From contig CAYWMN010000066.1 of NCBI GenBank assembly GCA_964459065.1, positions 1-16,261 of the forward strand: 16,261 nt of DNA, read 5' to 3'. Shown here piece by piece: positions 5,281 to 13,576 of the stretch. Source of the DNA: JAMCXS01 sp964459065. GTDB taxonomy: Bacteria; Acidobacteriota; Terriglobia; UBA7540. Positions within the stretch are counted from its first letter, which is position 1; each line of letters opens with the position of its first letter. Below the pieces are notes generated by a model that saw only the letters and a program-made list of their open reading frames with translations, was not told the DNA's origin and ran no database searches. A program made the position numbers and the translations under genes.

Positions 5281-6363
5281 TCAGGATTCGCGCGCAATAA
5301 TGAATTCGGGAAGGGACATCAGGGCGTCCTTATAAATGGAATCTGGTAAATTCTCCAGGCATCGCTTGGCCTTATCGGCAAATTCCTTAGCTTTGTTCCG
5401 GGCCGCGCCAAGCGCTCCGTATCGCTCCACCAAATCCACGATCTCAGCAAATGTCACGTGCTCGAAGCCCTCGTCTTCATAAACGCGCGCCAGCTTCTGA
5501 GCTTCCTCAGGAGCGCACTCTTGCAAAAGGTAGATGAGCGGCAGCGTGATTTTGCCTTCCCGCAGGTCATTGCCAATGGGTTTGCCCAGTTTTTCTTCCG
5601 ACGACGTAAAATCCAGAACGTCGTCGATTAATTGGAAGGCCAGCCCCAGGTTGAGGCCGTAGGAGGCCAGATTGTTTTCTTCCTCCTCGGGCCTGTCGGC
5701 AAGCAGTGCACCCGCCCGCAAGCATGCGGAAAACAGGCAGGCCGTCTTGCGATAGACCAGCTCAAAATAATCTTCTTCAGTCAGATCCAATTTGCGCAAG
5801 TAGGACAGCTGCAACAGCTCTCCCTCCACCATCACCTTGGTCAGGCTGATGAGCAGGTCCAGAACCTTGAAATTCCGTTCCGCCAGCGCCGTGCTGAAGG
5901 CCTGCATATAAAGCCAGTCTCCCGCCAGAACGCTGGTGTGGTTGCCCCAGCGAACGTTGATGGAAGGACGGCCCCGCCGCGTTTCCGCTTTGTCAATAAC
6001 GTCGTCATGGACCAGCGTGGCGGTGTGAATCATCTCAAAAGCCGCGCCCAGGCGAATGGCCGGCGGCTCTTCATAGCCGAACAGCTTTGAGGCCAGCAGC
6101 ACGAGGACGGGCCGCAGCCGTTTGCCTCCGCTCACCTGCAAATACTGCCCGATTTCGGTAATCAGCGGAATGCTCGAGACGCTTTGCTGGCAGAATTCGA
6201 CTTCCACCCGCTCCATGTCTTCCCGAACCAGGTCAAAAACTTCTTTGGTTGTCAGAAGTCTGGTTGTTGCCAAGCGTCGCTTCTCCCCTCCCACTTTTAA
6301 GCCCGGATCGGGCGGAACATCATCAGTTTTTGAAGTGTCCAAACCGTTGTATTGATATCTCAT
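5281..6363 (-). CDS. Long-chain trans-polyprenyl diphosphate synthase
   Basis: The product makes linear isoprenoid diphosphates by adding IPP units to an allylic primer, usually to supply the side chain of menaquinone or ubiquinone. In the 360-residue frame the substrate-binding GGKRLRP is at about 79-85. The first Asp-rich motif DDVID is D120/D121/D124, followed by RRGRPS, and the second is DDVLD at D247/D248/D251, followed by GKPIGNDLREGK. Small residues before the first motif (HTATLVHDD) fit a long-chain enzyme, but chain length cannot be fixed by eye. ATG 6363 adds about 30 residues with no family likeness. TTG 6273 lies nine bases behind a very strong ribosome site (GGGAGGGGAG, 6283-6292) and gives a more typical 330-residue protein, so it is a serious alternative start. 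Confidence 0.93.
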   Translation of the reverse strand: MRYQYNGLDTSKTDDVPPDPGLKVGGEKRRLATTRLLTTKEVFDLVREDMERVEVEFCQQSVSSIPLITEIGQYLQVSGGKRLRPVLVLLASKLFGYEEPPAIRLGAAFEMIHTATLVHDDVIDKAETRRGRPSINVRWGNHTSVLAGDWLYMQAFSTALAERNFKVLDLLISLTKVMVEGELLQLSYLRKLDLTEEDYFELVYRKTACLFSACLRAGALLADRPEEEENNLASYGLNLGLAFQLIDDVLDFTSSEEKLGKPIGNDLREGKITLPLIYLLQECAPEEAQKLARVYEDEGFEHVTFAEIVDLVERYGALGAARNKAKEFADKAKRCLENLPDSIYKDALMSLPEFIIARES

Positions 6364-6434
6364 CGTCCCACAAATGCCCCCTGAAGAAAAGCCTCTCCTT
6401 GCGGCGGACCCGTTTGGACCGCCAGGGCTGATCT

Positions 6435-7220
6435 TTAGCGAAGACCGAAAAAGTCCTCAAAATTGCGCGTTACCTGCGCTCCCATCTGCTCGCAGCTCAG
6501 GTGATGAAGGTCGGCAAGCTGCCGGGTGACTTCCTGCACATAAGCCGGCTCATTGCGTTTTCCGCGATTGGGCACGGGCGCCAAATAAGGGCTGTCGGTT
6601 TCCGCCAGCAATTGATTGAGCGGAATTTCAGCCGCCACGGCGCGAATCGGGTCCGCTTTTTTAAAGGTGACGTTTCCCGCAAACGAGATCAGGAATCCCC
6701 AGTCGAGAAATTTGAAGGCGTCTTCGCGGTTTCCGGTGTAGCAGTGAAGAATTCCCCGCAAGCCGCTGCCCGAGCCAAGCCCGCCCATAATTTCCTTTAA
6801 ATCTCCCCAGGCGTCCCGGCAGTGGATAATCACCGGCAGCTTCGCTTCGGCGGCAATCTCCAGCTGGTTGATGAGAACCTGCTTTTGAACCTCGCGCGGC
6901 GAATAGTCGTAATAATAATCGAGTCCGATTTCGCCGATCGCCACCACTTTCGGCTCGCGGGCCGCCTGCCGAAGCCTGTCCAGGTGCCGTTTTTCAGCTC
7001 GGCCCGCCTCGTGGGGATGAATGCCCGCGCTGGTGTAAATCCAGTCGTGGCGCTCCGCGATGGGAACACCCACTGCCAGATCATCCGGGCCGCTGCCTCC
7101 GCCCACCGTCAGCAGCCAGCGCAGGCCCTGGGCCCGGGCGCGCTCAATCACTTCTTCGCGGTCGGCGTCAAACTTGCCATCGTCCAGGTGGCAGTGAGAA
7201 TCGACGAGAAATTGATTCAT
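6435..7220 (-). CDS. TatD-family metal-dependent hydrolase (putative DNase)
   Basis: The product is a TIM-barrel amidohydrolase-type enzyme of the TatD/YcfH family, members of which act as metal-dependent DNases or exonucleases; despite the name they are not part of the Tat translocase. All expected metal ligands are visible, numbering from ATG 7220: the HxH pair in VDSHCHLD (H9, H11), E97 in GEIGLDYY, H133 in IIHCRDAW, H159 in HCYTGN and D208 in ETDSPYLAP, followed by GKRNEP. It is 261 residues from ATG 7220, normal for the family. An in-frame ATG at 7235 adds only MSQSA, encoded by a repeat also found upstream of metG, so I prefer 7220. The gene follows metG, an order also known in Bacillus (metS-yabD). 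Confidence 0.93.
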   Translation of the reverse strand: MNQFLVDSHCHLDDGKFDADREEVIERARAQGLRWLLTVGGGSGPDDLAVGVPIAERHDWIYTSAGIHPHEAGRAEKRHLDRLRQAAREPKVVAIGEIGLDYYYDYSPREVQKQVLINQLEIAAEAKLPVIIHCRDAWGDLKEIMGGLGSGSGLRGILHCYTGNREDAFKFLDWGFLISFAGNVTFKKADPIRAVAAEIPLNQLLAETDSPYLAPVPNRGKRNEPAYVQEVTRQLADLHHLSCEQMGAQVTRNFEDFFGLR

Positions 7221-7300
7221 TGCTGATTGACTCATTGGCTGATGGCACGATTTCTTGTTGGGTTGATTGAATCAATCGATCAATGAATCCATGATTCAAT
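7221..7300. repeat. AT-rich repeat block between metG and the TatD-family gene
   Basis: The spacer is built of variants of TGATTCA, TTGATTGA and CTCATTG. It includes a 9-base inverted repeat, ATTGAATCA (7266-7274) with TGATTCAAT (7292-7300), around a 17-base loop; the right arm touches the metG stop codon. It also holds the 14-mer TGCTGATTGACTCA (7221-7234), repeated upstream of metG at 9376-9389. It is unlike the GC-rich genes on either side. Confidence 0.65.
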
Positions 7301-9366
7301 TATCTGAGCCTCGCGCCCTTGGGCACGTCTTCGTTGAAAGTGGCCAGCACGGGCCGACCGCCGTCGTCTGCAGAAGCGGCAAGCACCATGCCGTTTGATT
7401 CCACTCCCCGCAGCTTGCGCGGCTGAAGGTTTGCTACCAGAACCACTCTCATGCCCACCAGTTCTTCCGGCTTGTAATACTGGGCGAGGCCCGCGCACAC
7501 CTGCCGCACTTCCGTGCCGATATCCACCTGGAGCTTCAGCAACTTGTCCGCCTTGGGCACGGGCTCGGCGGAAAGCACTTCACCCACGCGCATTTCCACC
7601 TTGGCAAAATCGTCGATCGAAATCTTTTGATCTGCAGCAGCGTTTTCCTCTGCACCCTGCTCCGGCGCCGAGGGGGCGGTTGTGGCTGCAGGTTGGGTTG
7701 GTTCCTGGCTTGCTGGTTTTTCTGGTGTTTCCACAGATGTTTTCTCCTTTTGGGTTGGCGCCGGGCCGCGATCCGCCTCCGCCAGTTCGTCAAGCTTCCC
7801 GAGGGTCTCGGCCTTGTCAAGCCGTGGAAAGACGGGCTCGGGCAATCGGATCTGGCTTGGTGCCGGCGCTTGTCCACCTGATAATGGGTCGAGAAGCTGC
7901 TCGCCGACGTTCCCATCCTGGCCAAGCTGTTCCCATAACCTCTCGGTTGAGTACGGCAGGATGGGATGGGCCAGGACGGCCGCCACGCGAACGGCATCGT
8001 AAGCGGTAAAAAGGACAGCTCCCAGGCGTTCCTGCTGGCTCGGGTCTTTAGCCAGAACCCAGGGCTGGAATTCCACCAGATACTTGTCCACTTCAGCGAT
8101 GAGTTTCCAGATGGCGTCCATGGCGCGTGAAAAATCGCAGCCGTCGTAACACCGGCGGGTTTCTTCAAAAACCGTCTGCTTGAGCTTGTCAATTTCCGCG
8201 TCGCGCGGCTCAGACCACTCGCCGGGCCTGGCGGGAATCCGCCCGTCAAAGTACCTTCCAATCATCGCCAGCGTACGGCTGGCCAAATTGCCCAGGCCGT
8301 TTGCCAGGTCCGAGTTGTACCGTTGGACCAGCCCTTCGTAGGAAAAGCTGGCGTCCTGGCCGAAGGGTGTGTCGCGCAGCAGATAATAGCGCAGGGCGTC
8401 GTTGCCGGGCGCGCCGAATGAATCGAGCGCGTCGATGATGGGTTCAGGGTAGACGACGTTGCCCTTGGACTTCGACATCTTGTCCTGCTCGTAATAGATC
8501 CAGCCGTGGGCGAAGATGGTCTTGGGCAAGGGCAGCTCGGCGGCCATCAGAAACGCCGGCCAGTAGACGGCGTGGAAGCGGATGATGTCCTTGCCGATCA
8601 TGTGGGTGTCGGCAGGCCAGAGTTTCTGGAATTCCTCGCTGCCGTTCTCACCCTGCGCGTAGCCGATCCCGGTCATGTAACCGGTCAGCGCGTCGTACCA
8701 GACGTAGACCACTTCGTCGGGATCGTCGGGCCACGGAATCCCCCACTTCAAGCGCCGCCGGCTGATGGAGATATCCCGCAGCCCGCTTTTGACAAAGCTC
8801 ACCACTTCATTCCGGCGGAAGTCCGGCTGCACGAATTCGGGGTGCTGGGCGTAAAGCTCCAGCAACCGGTCCTGGAAGGCGGAGAGTTTGAAGAAATAGT
8901 TTTCTTCGTTGATCAGCTCCGCCGGCCGGCCGCAGATGTCGCAGTCGGCGGGCTCGGTACCGTCGGAAACATAGCGTTCGTCGTGGATGCAGTAGCGGCC
9001 CTGGTAGTGGGATTTATAGATGTAGCCGTTTTTTTGCGCCAGACGGATCAGCCGCTGGACGCTCGTGGCGTGGTCGGGCTGGTCGGTATAGACAAAGTGG
9101 CTGTAGCGAATGCCCAGCTTTTTCCAGAGATCGGTAAAAAGCCGGCGCTTTTCCGCCACAAAATCCGCCGGCTTGACGCCGGCCGCTTCCGCCGCCCGCT
9201 GGAGCTTTTCGCCGTGCTCGTCCGTGCCGGTCAGGAAAGCCACGTCGTCGCCGCACATCCGCCTGTACCGCGCCACCACGTCGCAGACGATGGTGGTGTA
9301 CGCCGAGCCCACGTGCGGGCGCGCATTGGGATAGTAGAGCGGAGTGGTTAAGTAAAATTTGCTCAT
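7300..9366 (-). CDS. metG: Methionyl-tRNA synthetase
   Basis: The enzyme charges tRNA-Met with methionine in the cytoplasm. Numbering from ATG 9366 (688 residues), the class I signatures are present: LYYPNARPHVGS (HIGH variant, H18) and DKMSKSKGN (about 295-302). The insertion between them has three cysteines, C125, C142 and C145 (a CDIC pair), so a zinc knuckle may be partial. DEHGEK, WYDALTGY and GKDIIRFH also fit the family. The anticodon-binding helical domain is followed by a Pro/Thr/Glu/Gln-rich linker (about residues 525-580). A C-terminal Trbp111-like tRNA-binding domain of about 107 residues (ISIDDFAKVEMRVG onward) completes the protein and normally mediates dimerisation and tRNA binding. 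An in-frame TTG at 9390 would add MSQSANQT, but those codons come from an upstream repeat. No strong ribosome site is seen at 9366. Confidence 0.97.
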   Translation of the reverse strand: MSKFYLTTPLYYPNARPHVGSAYTTIVCDVVARYRRMCGDDVAFLTGTDEHGEKLQRAAEAAGVKPADFVAEKRRLFTDLWKKLGIRYSHFVYTDQPDHATSVQRLIRLAQKNGYIYKSHYQGRYCIHDERYVSDGTEPADCDICGRPAELINEENYFFKLSAFQDRLLELYAQHPEFVQPDFRRNEVVSFVKSGLRDISISRRRLKWGIPWPDDPDEVVYVWYDALTGYMTGIGYAQGENGSEEFQKLWPADTHMIGKDIIRFHAVYWPAFLMAAELPLPKTIFAHGWIYYEQDKMSKSKGNVVYPEPIIDALDSFGAPGNDALRYYLLRDTPFGQDASFSYEGLVQRYNSDLANGLGNLASRTLAMIGRYFDGRIPARPGEWSEPRDAEIDKLKQTVFEETRRCYDGCDFSRAMDAIWKLIAEVDKYLVEFQPWVLAKDPSQQERLGAVLFTAYDAVRVAAVLAHPILPYSTERLWEQLGQDGNVGEQLLDPLSGGQAPAPSQIRLPEPVFPRLDKAETLGKLDELAEADRGPAPTQKEKTSVETPEKPASQEPTQPAATTAPSAPEQGAEENAAADQKISIDDFAKVEMRVGEVLSAEPVPKADKLLKLQVDIGTEVRQVCAGLAQYYKPEELVGMRVVLVANLQPRKLRGVESNGMVLAASADDGGRPVLATFNEDVPKGARLR

Positions 9367-9375
9367 GGTCTGATT

Positions 9376-9438
9376 TGCTGATTGACTCAATGGAGCGATC
9401 TCTCAATGATTCAATGAATCAATGAGACAATCTCTCAA
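9376..9438. repeat. Repeat block between larC and metG
   Basis: The 14-mer TGCTGATTGACTCA (9376-9389) matches 7221-7234. Next come two direct copies of ATCTCTCAA (9398-9406 and 9430-9438). Between them lie three tandem 8-mers, TCAATGAT, TCAATGAA and TCAATGAG (9403-9426). The block runs into the last codons of larC. It is probably a small intergenic repeat family; no gene is seen in it. Confidence 0.7.
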
Positions 9439-10619
9439 CCCTTCAATTTTCTATACGCTGTCTGCGCCGCAAGCATTACTTCCTTAAGCGGCACGGCTTT
9501 TTCCTCCGCCACGCGGCGGCAATCTTCGAATTCGGGCGCGGCGTTCATTTCCCGGCCGTTGCGCCGGGCCACTTTCACTTGAACCGGCCCGTACGGGGTT
9601 TCAACCGTCACCGACTCGCGCTCCAGAACCTTGCGCCGGGCTTCGTAAATCCGCAAGCCGATGGTGGTGGATTGCTCAAACAGAAGATCCGCCAGCGCGT
9701 CGCAGGCTTCCGGTTTCGCCAGCACGGTTATCAGCAGCCCGGGCCGGTTTTTCTTCATCTGCACCGAGGCGCAGGTGATGTCCAGCGCGCCCGCGGCCAG
9801 AGCCTTTTCCGCCAGGTAGCCGTAAAGTTGCGGGCTCATGTCATCCACATTCGCTTCAATCACGGAGACCGTCTCATCGCCCGCCGCCGCCGATGCCGCT
9901 TCTGCGCGCTCACCCACAAAAAGCCGCGCCACGTTGGGGTGCGAAGGGAAGTCTTTGGTTCCCGCTCCATAACCGATCATTTCCACTTTCATCGCGGGCA
10001 TCGGACCGAACTCCGAGGCCAATTCGGTGACCAGCGCGGCGCCGGTGGGCGTCACCAGCTCGCCCTCCACGCCGGAAGAATAAACCGGTACGCCCCGCAG
10101 CAATTCCGAAGTCGCCGGCGCTGGAACCGGCAGCAGTCCGTGCGCCGCCTCCACCCGGCCGCCTCCCACGTTCAAAGGCGAGCAGACCAGCGGCGGATTG
10201 CCCAGCATGCTGAAACCCAGGGTGACTCCCACAATATCCAGGATGGCGTCCACGGCGCCCACTTCGTGGAAATGGATCTTCTCGACGCTCACATTGTGCA
10301 GCCGCGCCTCGACCTCGCCGAGCCGGCGAAAGATCTTAAGCGCCCGTTGTTTCGCCGCCGGTGCAATCGGCGCTTCGCCGATCAGGGCTTCAATATGGCT
10401 CAGATGCCGGTGGGGCTGCTTGCCGGGGACTTCGATTTCAACGTGGTTGCCGGCGATTCCCCGGCGCATCACGCGGCTTTGCCGGAATTCATAAGGCCCC
10501 AGCGGGAGCTTGGCGAGTTCATCCTTCAGACGGCCGAATTCCACTCCGGCGTCAAGCAAAGCCGCAAGAAACATGTTGCCGCTGATTCCGGAGGTGCAAT
10601 CCAGGTAAGCTTGTCGCAT
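9435..10619 (-). CDS. larC: LarC, nickel insertion protein of pincer-cofactor synthesis
   Basis: LarC inserts nickel, using CTP, into the pyridinium-dithiocarboxylate precursor made by LarB and LarE, giving the nickel-pincer nucleotide used by lactate racemase and other LarA-family enzymes. The 394-residue product opens with YLDCTSGISGNMFLAALLDA, the family signature. It continues with VEKIHFHEVGAVDAILDIVG, GELVTPTGAAL, YGAGTKDFP, then VIEANVDDMSPQLYG and the C-terminal CTP-related half (QMKKNRPG, TIGLRIYEARR, GREMNAAPEFEDC). Here it is one continuous frame; in Lactiplantibacillus plantarum it is split and joined by programmed frameshifting. LarA, LarB and LarE are not in the window, so the cofactor user is unknown. 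A separate promoter-like sequence precedes it. Confidence 0.93.
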   Translation of the reverse strand: MRQAYLDCTSGISGNMFLAALLDAGVEFGRLKDELAKLPLGPYEFRQSRVMRRGIAGNHVEIEVPGKQPHRHLSHIEALIGEAPIAPAAKQRALKIFRRLGEVEARLHNVSVEKIHFHEVGAVDAILDIVGVTLGFSMLGNPPLVCSPLNVGGGRVEAAHGLLPVPAPATSELLRGVPVYSSGVEGELVTPTGAALVTELASEFGPMPAMKVEMIGYGAGTKDFPSHPNVARLFVGERAEAASAAAGDETVSVIEANVDDMSPQLYGYLAEKALAAGALDITCASVQMKKNRPGLLITVLAKPEACDALADLLFEQSTTIGLRIYEARRKVLERESVTVETPYGPVQVKVARRNGREMNAAPEFEDCRRVAEEKAVPLKEVMLAAQTAYRKLKG

Positions 10620-10682
10620 GCTAATTCCACTTTGGCGGCCCGCGGGCTGACCCTAAAAACGCGCCGGGCGCCGAAACTCTTT

Positions 10683-10712
10683 ATGCTATGCCCTCGTTTG
10701 AACCCTTGTCAA
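10683..10712 (-). promoter_or_regulatory. larC: Possible larC promoter
   Basis: On the minus strand a perfect -35 box, TTGACA (10707-10712), is followed after 18 bases by TAGCAT (10683-10688), four of six matching -10. It lies between the RraA-like stop and larC ATG 10619, giving a leader of about 57 bases. Confidence 0.45.
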
Positions 10713-10766
10713 CGCTGGCTCTTCCCGGCCAAACCCGTGCGGATGGCACCTGAAAACGGCATTGCT

Positions 10767-11453
10767 TTAGTGCAGAAAACGTCCCCGAAGCTGGCTGGCG
10801 GTAAAATCCGCGTTCTTGGTAAAATCCATCAACTGGCGCTCGCTCGTCCGGATGGCATCCACGGCTGCGGGCAGGCCCGGGATGGCTTCGGCGGGAATCT
10901 GGATCAACCCGTTCTGGTCCCCGTGCAGGATATCCTGGGGACGGATGTCCATCCCGCAAACCTGGATCGGCACGCCCACCCGCACAATGCGGAAACTGGC
11001 GTGGCTTGCGGCCACTCCGCGCGCAAAATATTGGAAGCCCATGGCGCGGACTTCCGGGATATCGCGAACCGCGCAGTCCGACACCAGCCCGATGGCCCCC
11101 AACCGCTTGAATATGGTGGCCATCACTTCTCCGCTGTGCACGGCAAAATCTCGATCGCCCCCGATTTCCTGAAACGCTACCACCGCAGGCTTGGGAGATT
11201 TTTCAACGGCTTCAAACAGCTCGACGAAGCGTTCTTCTTCAAGCTTTGCTCCCCCGGTTACCGTCTCCACCTGCGCCGTCACCGCGTAACCGCACAGGGT
11301 GCCCATCTCCGGGAAGAGACACCGGACTTGCAGAGGGGTAAAGCCTTCGCTTCGAGGCCGCAGCTTCAGGGCTTCAATGGCGTTTGAAATCGTCGGCGTA
11401 TCAATGGACTTCAGATAATCGATGGGTGATTTCTCTTGCACGCTCTTATCCAT
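10767..11453 (-). CDS. RraA-family protein (aldolase/decarboxylase-like)
   Basis: The 228-residue product from ATG 11453 has the RraA fold signature: TPTISNAIEAL near the N-terminus, HSGEVMATIFKRLGAIGL (about 106-123), then SDCAVRDIPEVR with R130/D131, and GDQNGLIQIP near 178. In the family the Arg-Asp pair binds substrate and metal. Enzymatic members are class II 4-hydroxy-4-methyl-2-oxoglutarate aldolases or oxaloacetate decarboxylases, whereas RraA proper binds and inhibits RNase E. Keeping the Asp and the GE segment makes an enzyme the better guess; the substrate is unknown. An upstream in-frame ATG at 11567 adds 38 residues without family likeness, whereas GAGGAG precedes ATG 11453 at 10 bases. 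There is no clear functional link to larC or to the sulfate genes. Confidence 0.87.
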   Translation of the reverse strand: MDKSVQEKSPIDYLKSIDTPTISNAIEALKLRPRSEGFTPLQVRCLFPEMGTLCGYAVTAQVETVTGGAKLEEERFVELFEAVEKSPKPAVVAFQEIGGDRDFAVHSGEVMATIFKRLGAIGLVSDCAVRDIPEVRAMGFQYFARGVAASHASFRIVRVGVPIQVCGMDIRPQDILHGDQNGLIQIPAEAIPGLPAAVDAIRTSERQLMDFTKNADFTASQLRGRFLH

Positions 11454-11637
11454 GAATTCAGCACTCCTCTCCCCAGCAGGGCATCGGCCGCCCGCAACAT
11501 GCGCAAGAAACGAGCGTTTTTGCCTTCTTATGAATATATCACCCATCCGGCGTCCGACTTTTGCCATTTACGTCTGGGGGGAAGGCGGGGGCCGGATGAG
11601 GGCGCGCCGATGGTCCGGATTGGAAGGGCTCAGGGGA

Positions 11638-11663
11638 GTGCGCCGGGAACGTGACCGGCGCAC
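11638..11663 (-). terminator. Strong GC hairpin after the sulfurylase gene
   Basis: GTGCGCCGG (11638-11646) and CCGGCGCAC (11655-11663) pair perfectly over nine bases with an 8-base loop, 34 bases beyond the sat/cysC stop. No T-run follows on the minus strand, so it may be an RNA-stabilising or weak terminator structure. The rest of 11454-11696 has no gene I can support. Confidence 0.4.
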
Positions 11664-11696
11664 CGTTAAGATGCCCCCGATGCTGCTGCGGAATGC

Positions 11697-13496
11697 CTAC
11701 CCTTTCACCACGTCCATTCGATCCCTCGAGCCTGTGTTGGCTGTGATGCCCTCGGAGTCGTCTTCCTGGCTTGCGTTGTCGGCTGCGACGTAGCCTTCAC
11801 GCATGAGGTGAAGAAGGATTTCCTCCCCGGCTTCTTCGGGGGTCATATTGCTGGTGTCAATCACCACGGCGGCGTCTTCGGGAGCCTCATAAGGGTCGCT
11901 GATGCCGGTGAACTGTTTCACGATGCCGGCGCGGGCTTTGGCATAAAGGCCTTTGCGGTCTCTCTTCTCGCAGATTTCGAGCGGCGTGGAAAGGTAGACG
12001 AGGACAAACCCTCCGAGAGGCTCGACCATGGACCGTACTTCCTTCCGGACGTGGTCGTAAGGAGCGATGGGCGCGCAAATGGCGATCCCGCCATTCTTGG
12101 TGATTTCGGAGGCCACAAATCCAATCCGGCGGATGTTGATGTCGCGATGTTCCTTGGAGAAGCCGAGCTCTGACGAGAGATTCTTGCGGACGATATCTCC
12201 GTCCAGCAAGGTAACCGGCCGGCCGCCCATGGCCAGAAACTTAACGCGAAGCACATTGGCAATCGTCGATTTCCCGGCGCCCGAAAGTCCGGTAAAGAAA
12301 AGCGTAAATCCTTGCTGATGCCTGGGAGGATAACTCTTCTGCAGTTCCCGGGCGACTTCCGGGAAGGTGAACCATTCGGGCAGTGTTTCCCCCTTGGTCA
12401 GGCGGCCCCGCAGTTCCGTCCCGGAGATGCTCAAGGTGCGGGTTCCCTGCTTCACCTCGTCCAGCGGCGCATACCGGCCCTCGTCTTGCAGATAAACGAC
12501 CATCCGGAACGGCACCATGGCGACGCCCAACTCCTCCCCATGCGCTTTCAGCAGTTCCTGCGCGTCATAGGGACCATAAAAGGGCTTGCCGTCGGCGTCG
12601 TTGCCCGGGCCCGCGTGGTCGCGGCCCACAATGAAATGCGTGCAGCCGTAATTCTTGCGAATAATGGCATGCCATAACGCTTCGCGCGGACCGCCCATGC
12701 GCATGGCCAGCGGCAGCAGAGAAAGCATCACCGTGTCCTGAGGATACCTGGGGAGCAGTTCCTGATAGCAGCGCACGCGGATGTAGTGGCCCACGTCGCC
12801 GGGCTTTGTCATGCCTACCGAAGGATGGATCAGCAGATTGGCCCCAACTTCCCTGGCCGCTCTCAGCGTCAGTTCGTAATGCGCCCGGTGCATCGGGTTG
12901 CGGGTTTGAAAGGCCACAATTTTGCTCCACCCCAGCTTCTGAAACTCCTGTCTCTGCTCGGCAGGCGTCAGCCGCAGCGATCGAAAGTCGTAATGAGAGG
13001 GCAGCCGCACGCCTTCCAGCCGGCCGCCAACGTACCAGGGGTTCGCCTTCTGCAGCAGGTGAGCCACGCCCGGGTGCGCCGTGCTGGTGGTTCCGAACAC
13101 CGCCTGTGCCTCGGCCTCGTGATTGGGTTGCCACACGTCCTCAACGTTCAGCAGGGCCAGCATTTCCCCTTCCGGGTCCCGAAGAGCAACCTGCTGCTGC
13201 GATCCCAGTTGCTTCACAAACTCTTCGGTCACATCCAGCGTGATGGGGATCGGCCACAGCGTGCCGTCCTTAAGGCGCATCGACCGGCAGACGCCTTCGT
13301 AATCCGGCCGCGTCATAAAACCTTCCAGCGGCGAAAAGCCGCCATTCAGCAGTAACTCCAGATCGCAAAGCTGGCGCGGGCTCAGGTCCCACGAGAGCCA
13401 ATCCCTTGCTTCAGCTTTGATGGTGGCTGCTCTTTCAGCGCTTACCAGCAGTTCGGTCAGCTTTCCGCCGTGCGGTGTTGCAATGTGATTCGCCAT
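11697..13496 (-). CDS. sat/cysC: Bifunctional ATP sulfurylase / APS kinase (PAPS synthase)
   Basis: The 599-residue fusion makes APS from ATP and sulfate, then phosphorylates it to PAPS. The N-terminal sulfurylase part (about 1-390) shows GGFSPLEGFM, the nucleotide-binding QTRNPMHRAH (197-206), GRDHAGPG (291-298) and the ISGTELR motif. The C-terminal APS kinase part carries the P-loop GLSGAGKS (403-410), DGD (432-434), FSKEHRDINIRR and the lid-like segment with KGLYAKA. Both active sites look complete. This domain order (sulfurylase first) is that of bacterial Sat-CysC fusions and differs from the animal enzyme. An acidic tail of about 30 residues is extra. ATG 13496 has a GGAAAGGA ribosome site. 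It follows cysQ by 80 bases and is probably co-transcribed with it. Confidence 0.96.
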   Translation of the reverse strand: MANHIATPHGGKLTELLVSAERAATIKAEARDWLSWDLSPRQLCDLELLLNGGFSPLEGFMTRPDYEGVCRSMRLKDGTLWPIPITLDVTEEFVKQLGSQQQVALRDPEGEMLALLNVEDVWQPNHEAEAQAVFGTTSTAHPGVAHLLQKANPWYVGGRLEGVRLPSHYDFRSLRLTPAEQRQEFQKLGWSKIVAFQTRNPMHRAHYELTLRAAREVGANLLIHPSVGMTKPGDVGHYIRVRCYQELLPRYPQDTVMLSLLPLAMRMGGPREALWHAIIRKNYGCTHFIVGRDHAGPGNDADGKPFYGPYDAQELLKAHGEELGVAMVPFRMVVYLQDEGRYAPLDEVKQGTRTLSISGTELRGRLTKGETLPEWFTFPEVARELQKSYPPRHQQGFTLFFTGLSGAGKSTIANVLRVKFLAMGGRPVTLLDGDIVRKNLSSELGFSKEHRDINIRRIGFVASEITKNGGIAICAPIAPYDHVRKEVRSMVEPLGGFVLVYLSTPLEICEKRDRKGLYAKARAGIVKQFTGISDPYEAPEDAAVVIDTSNMTPEEAGEEILLHLMREGYVAADNASQEDDSEGITANTGSRDRMDVVKG

Positions 13497-13576
13497 TGGT
13501 CCTTTCCTTGATTGGTTGGTTTAGCCGCCTTGCGGACAGCTGTCGTTTACAAGGCCTGGTCAGGCCTCGCGCCCCG

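Noticed and set aside
8506..9351. 281-codon plus-strand frame opposite metG
   Set aside because: Shadow of metG: no motif and composition typical of an antisense frame.
9579..11387. 602-codon plus-strand frame opposite larC and the RraA-like gene
   Set aside because: It is antisense to two clearly recognised genes; the sequence is His/Arg/Gln-rich, as expected for a shadow of GC-rich coding DNA.
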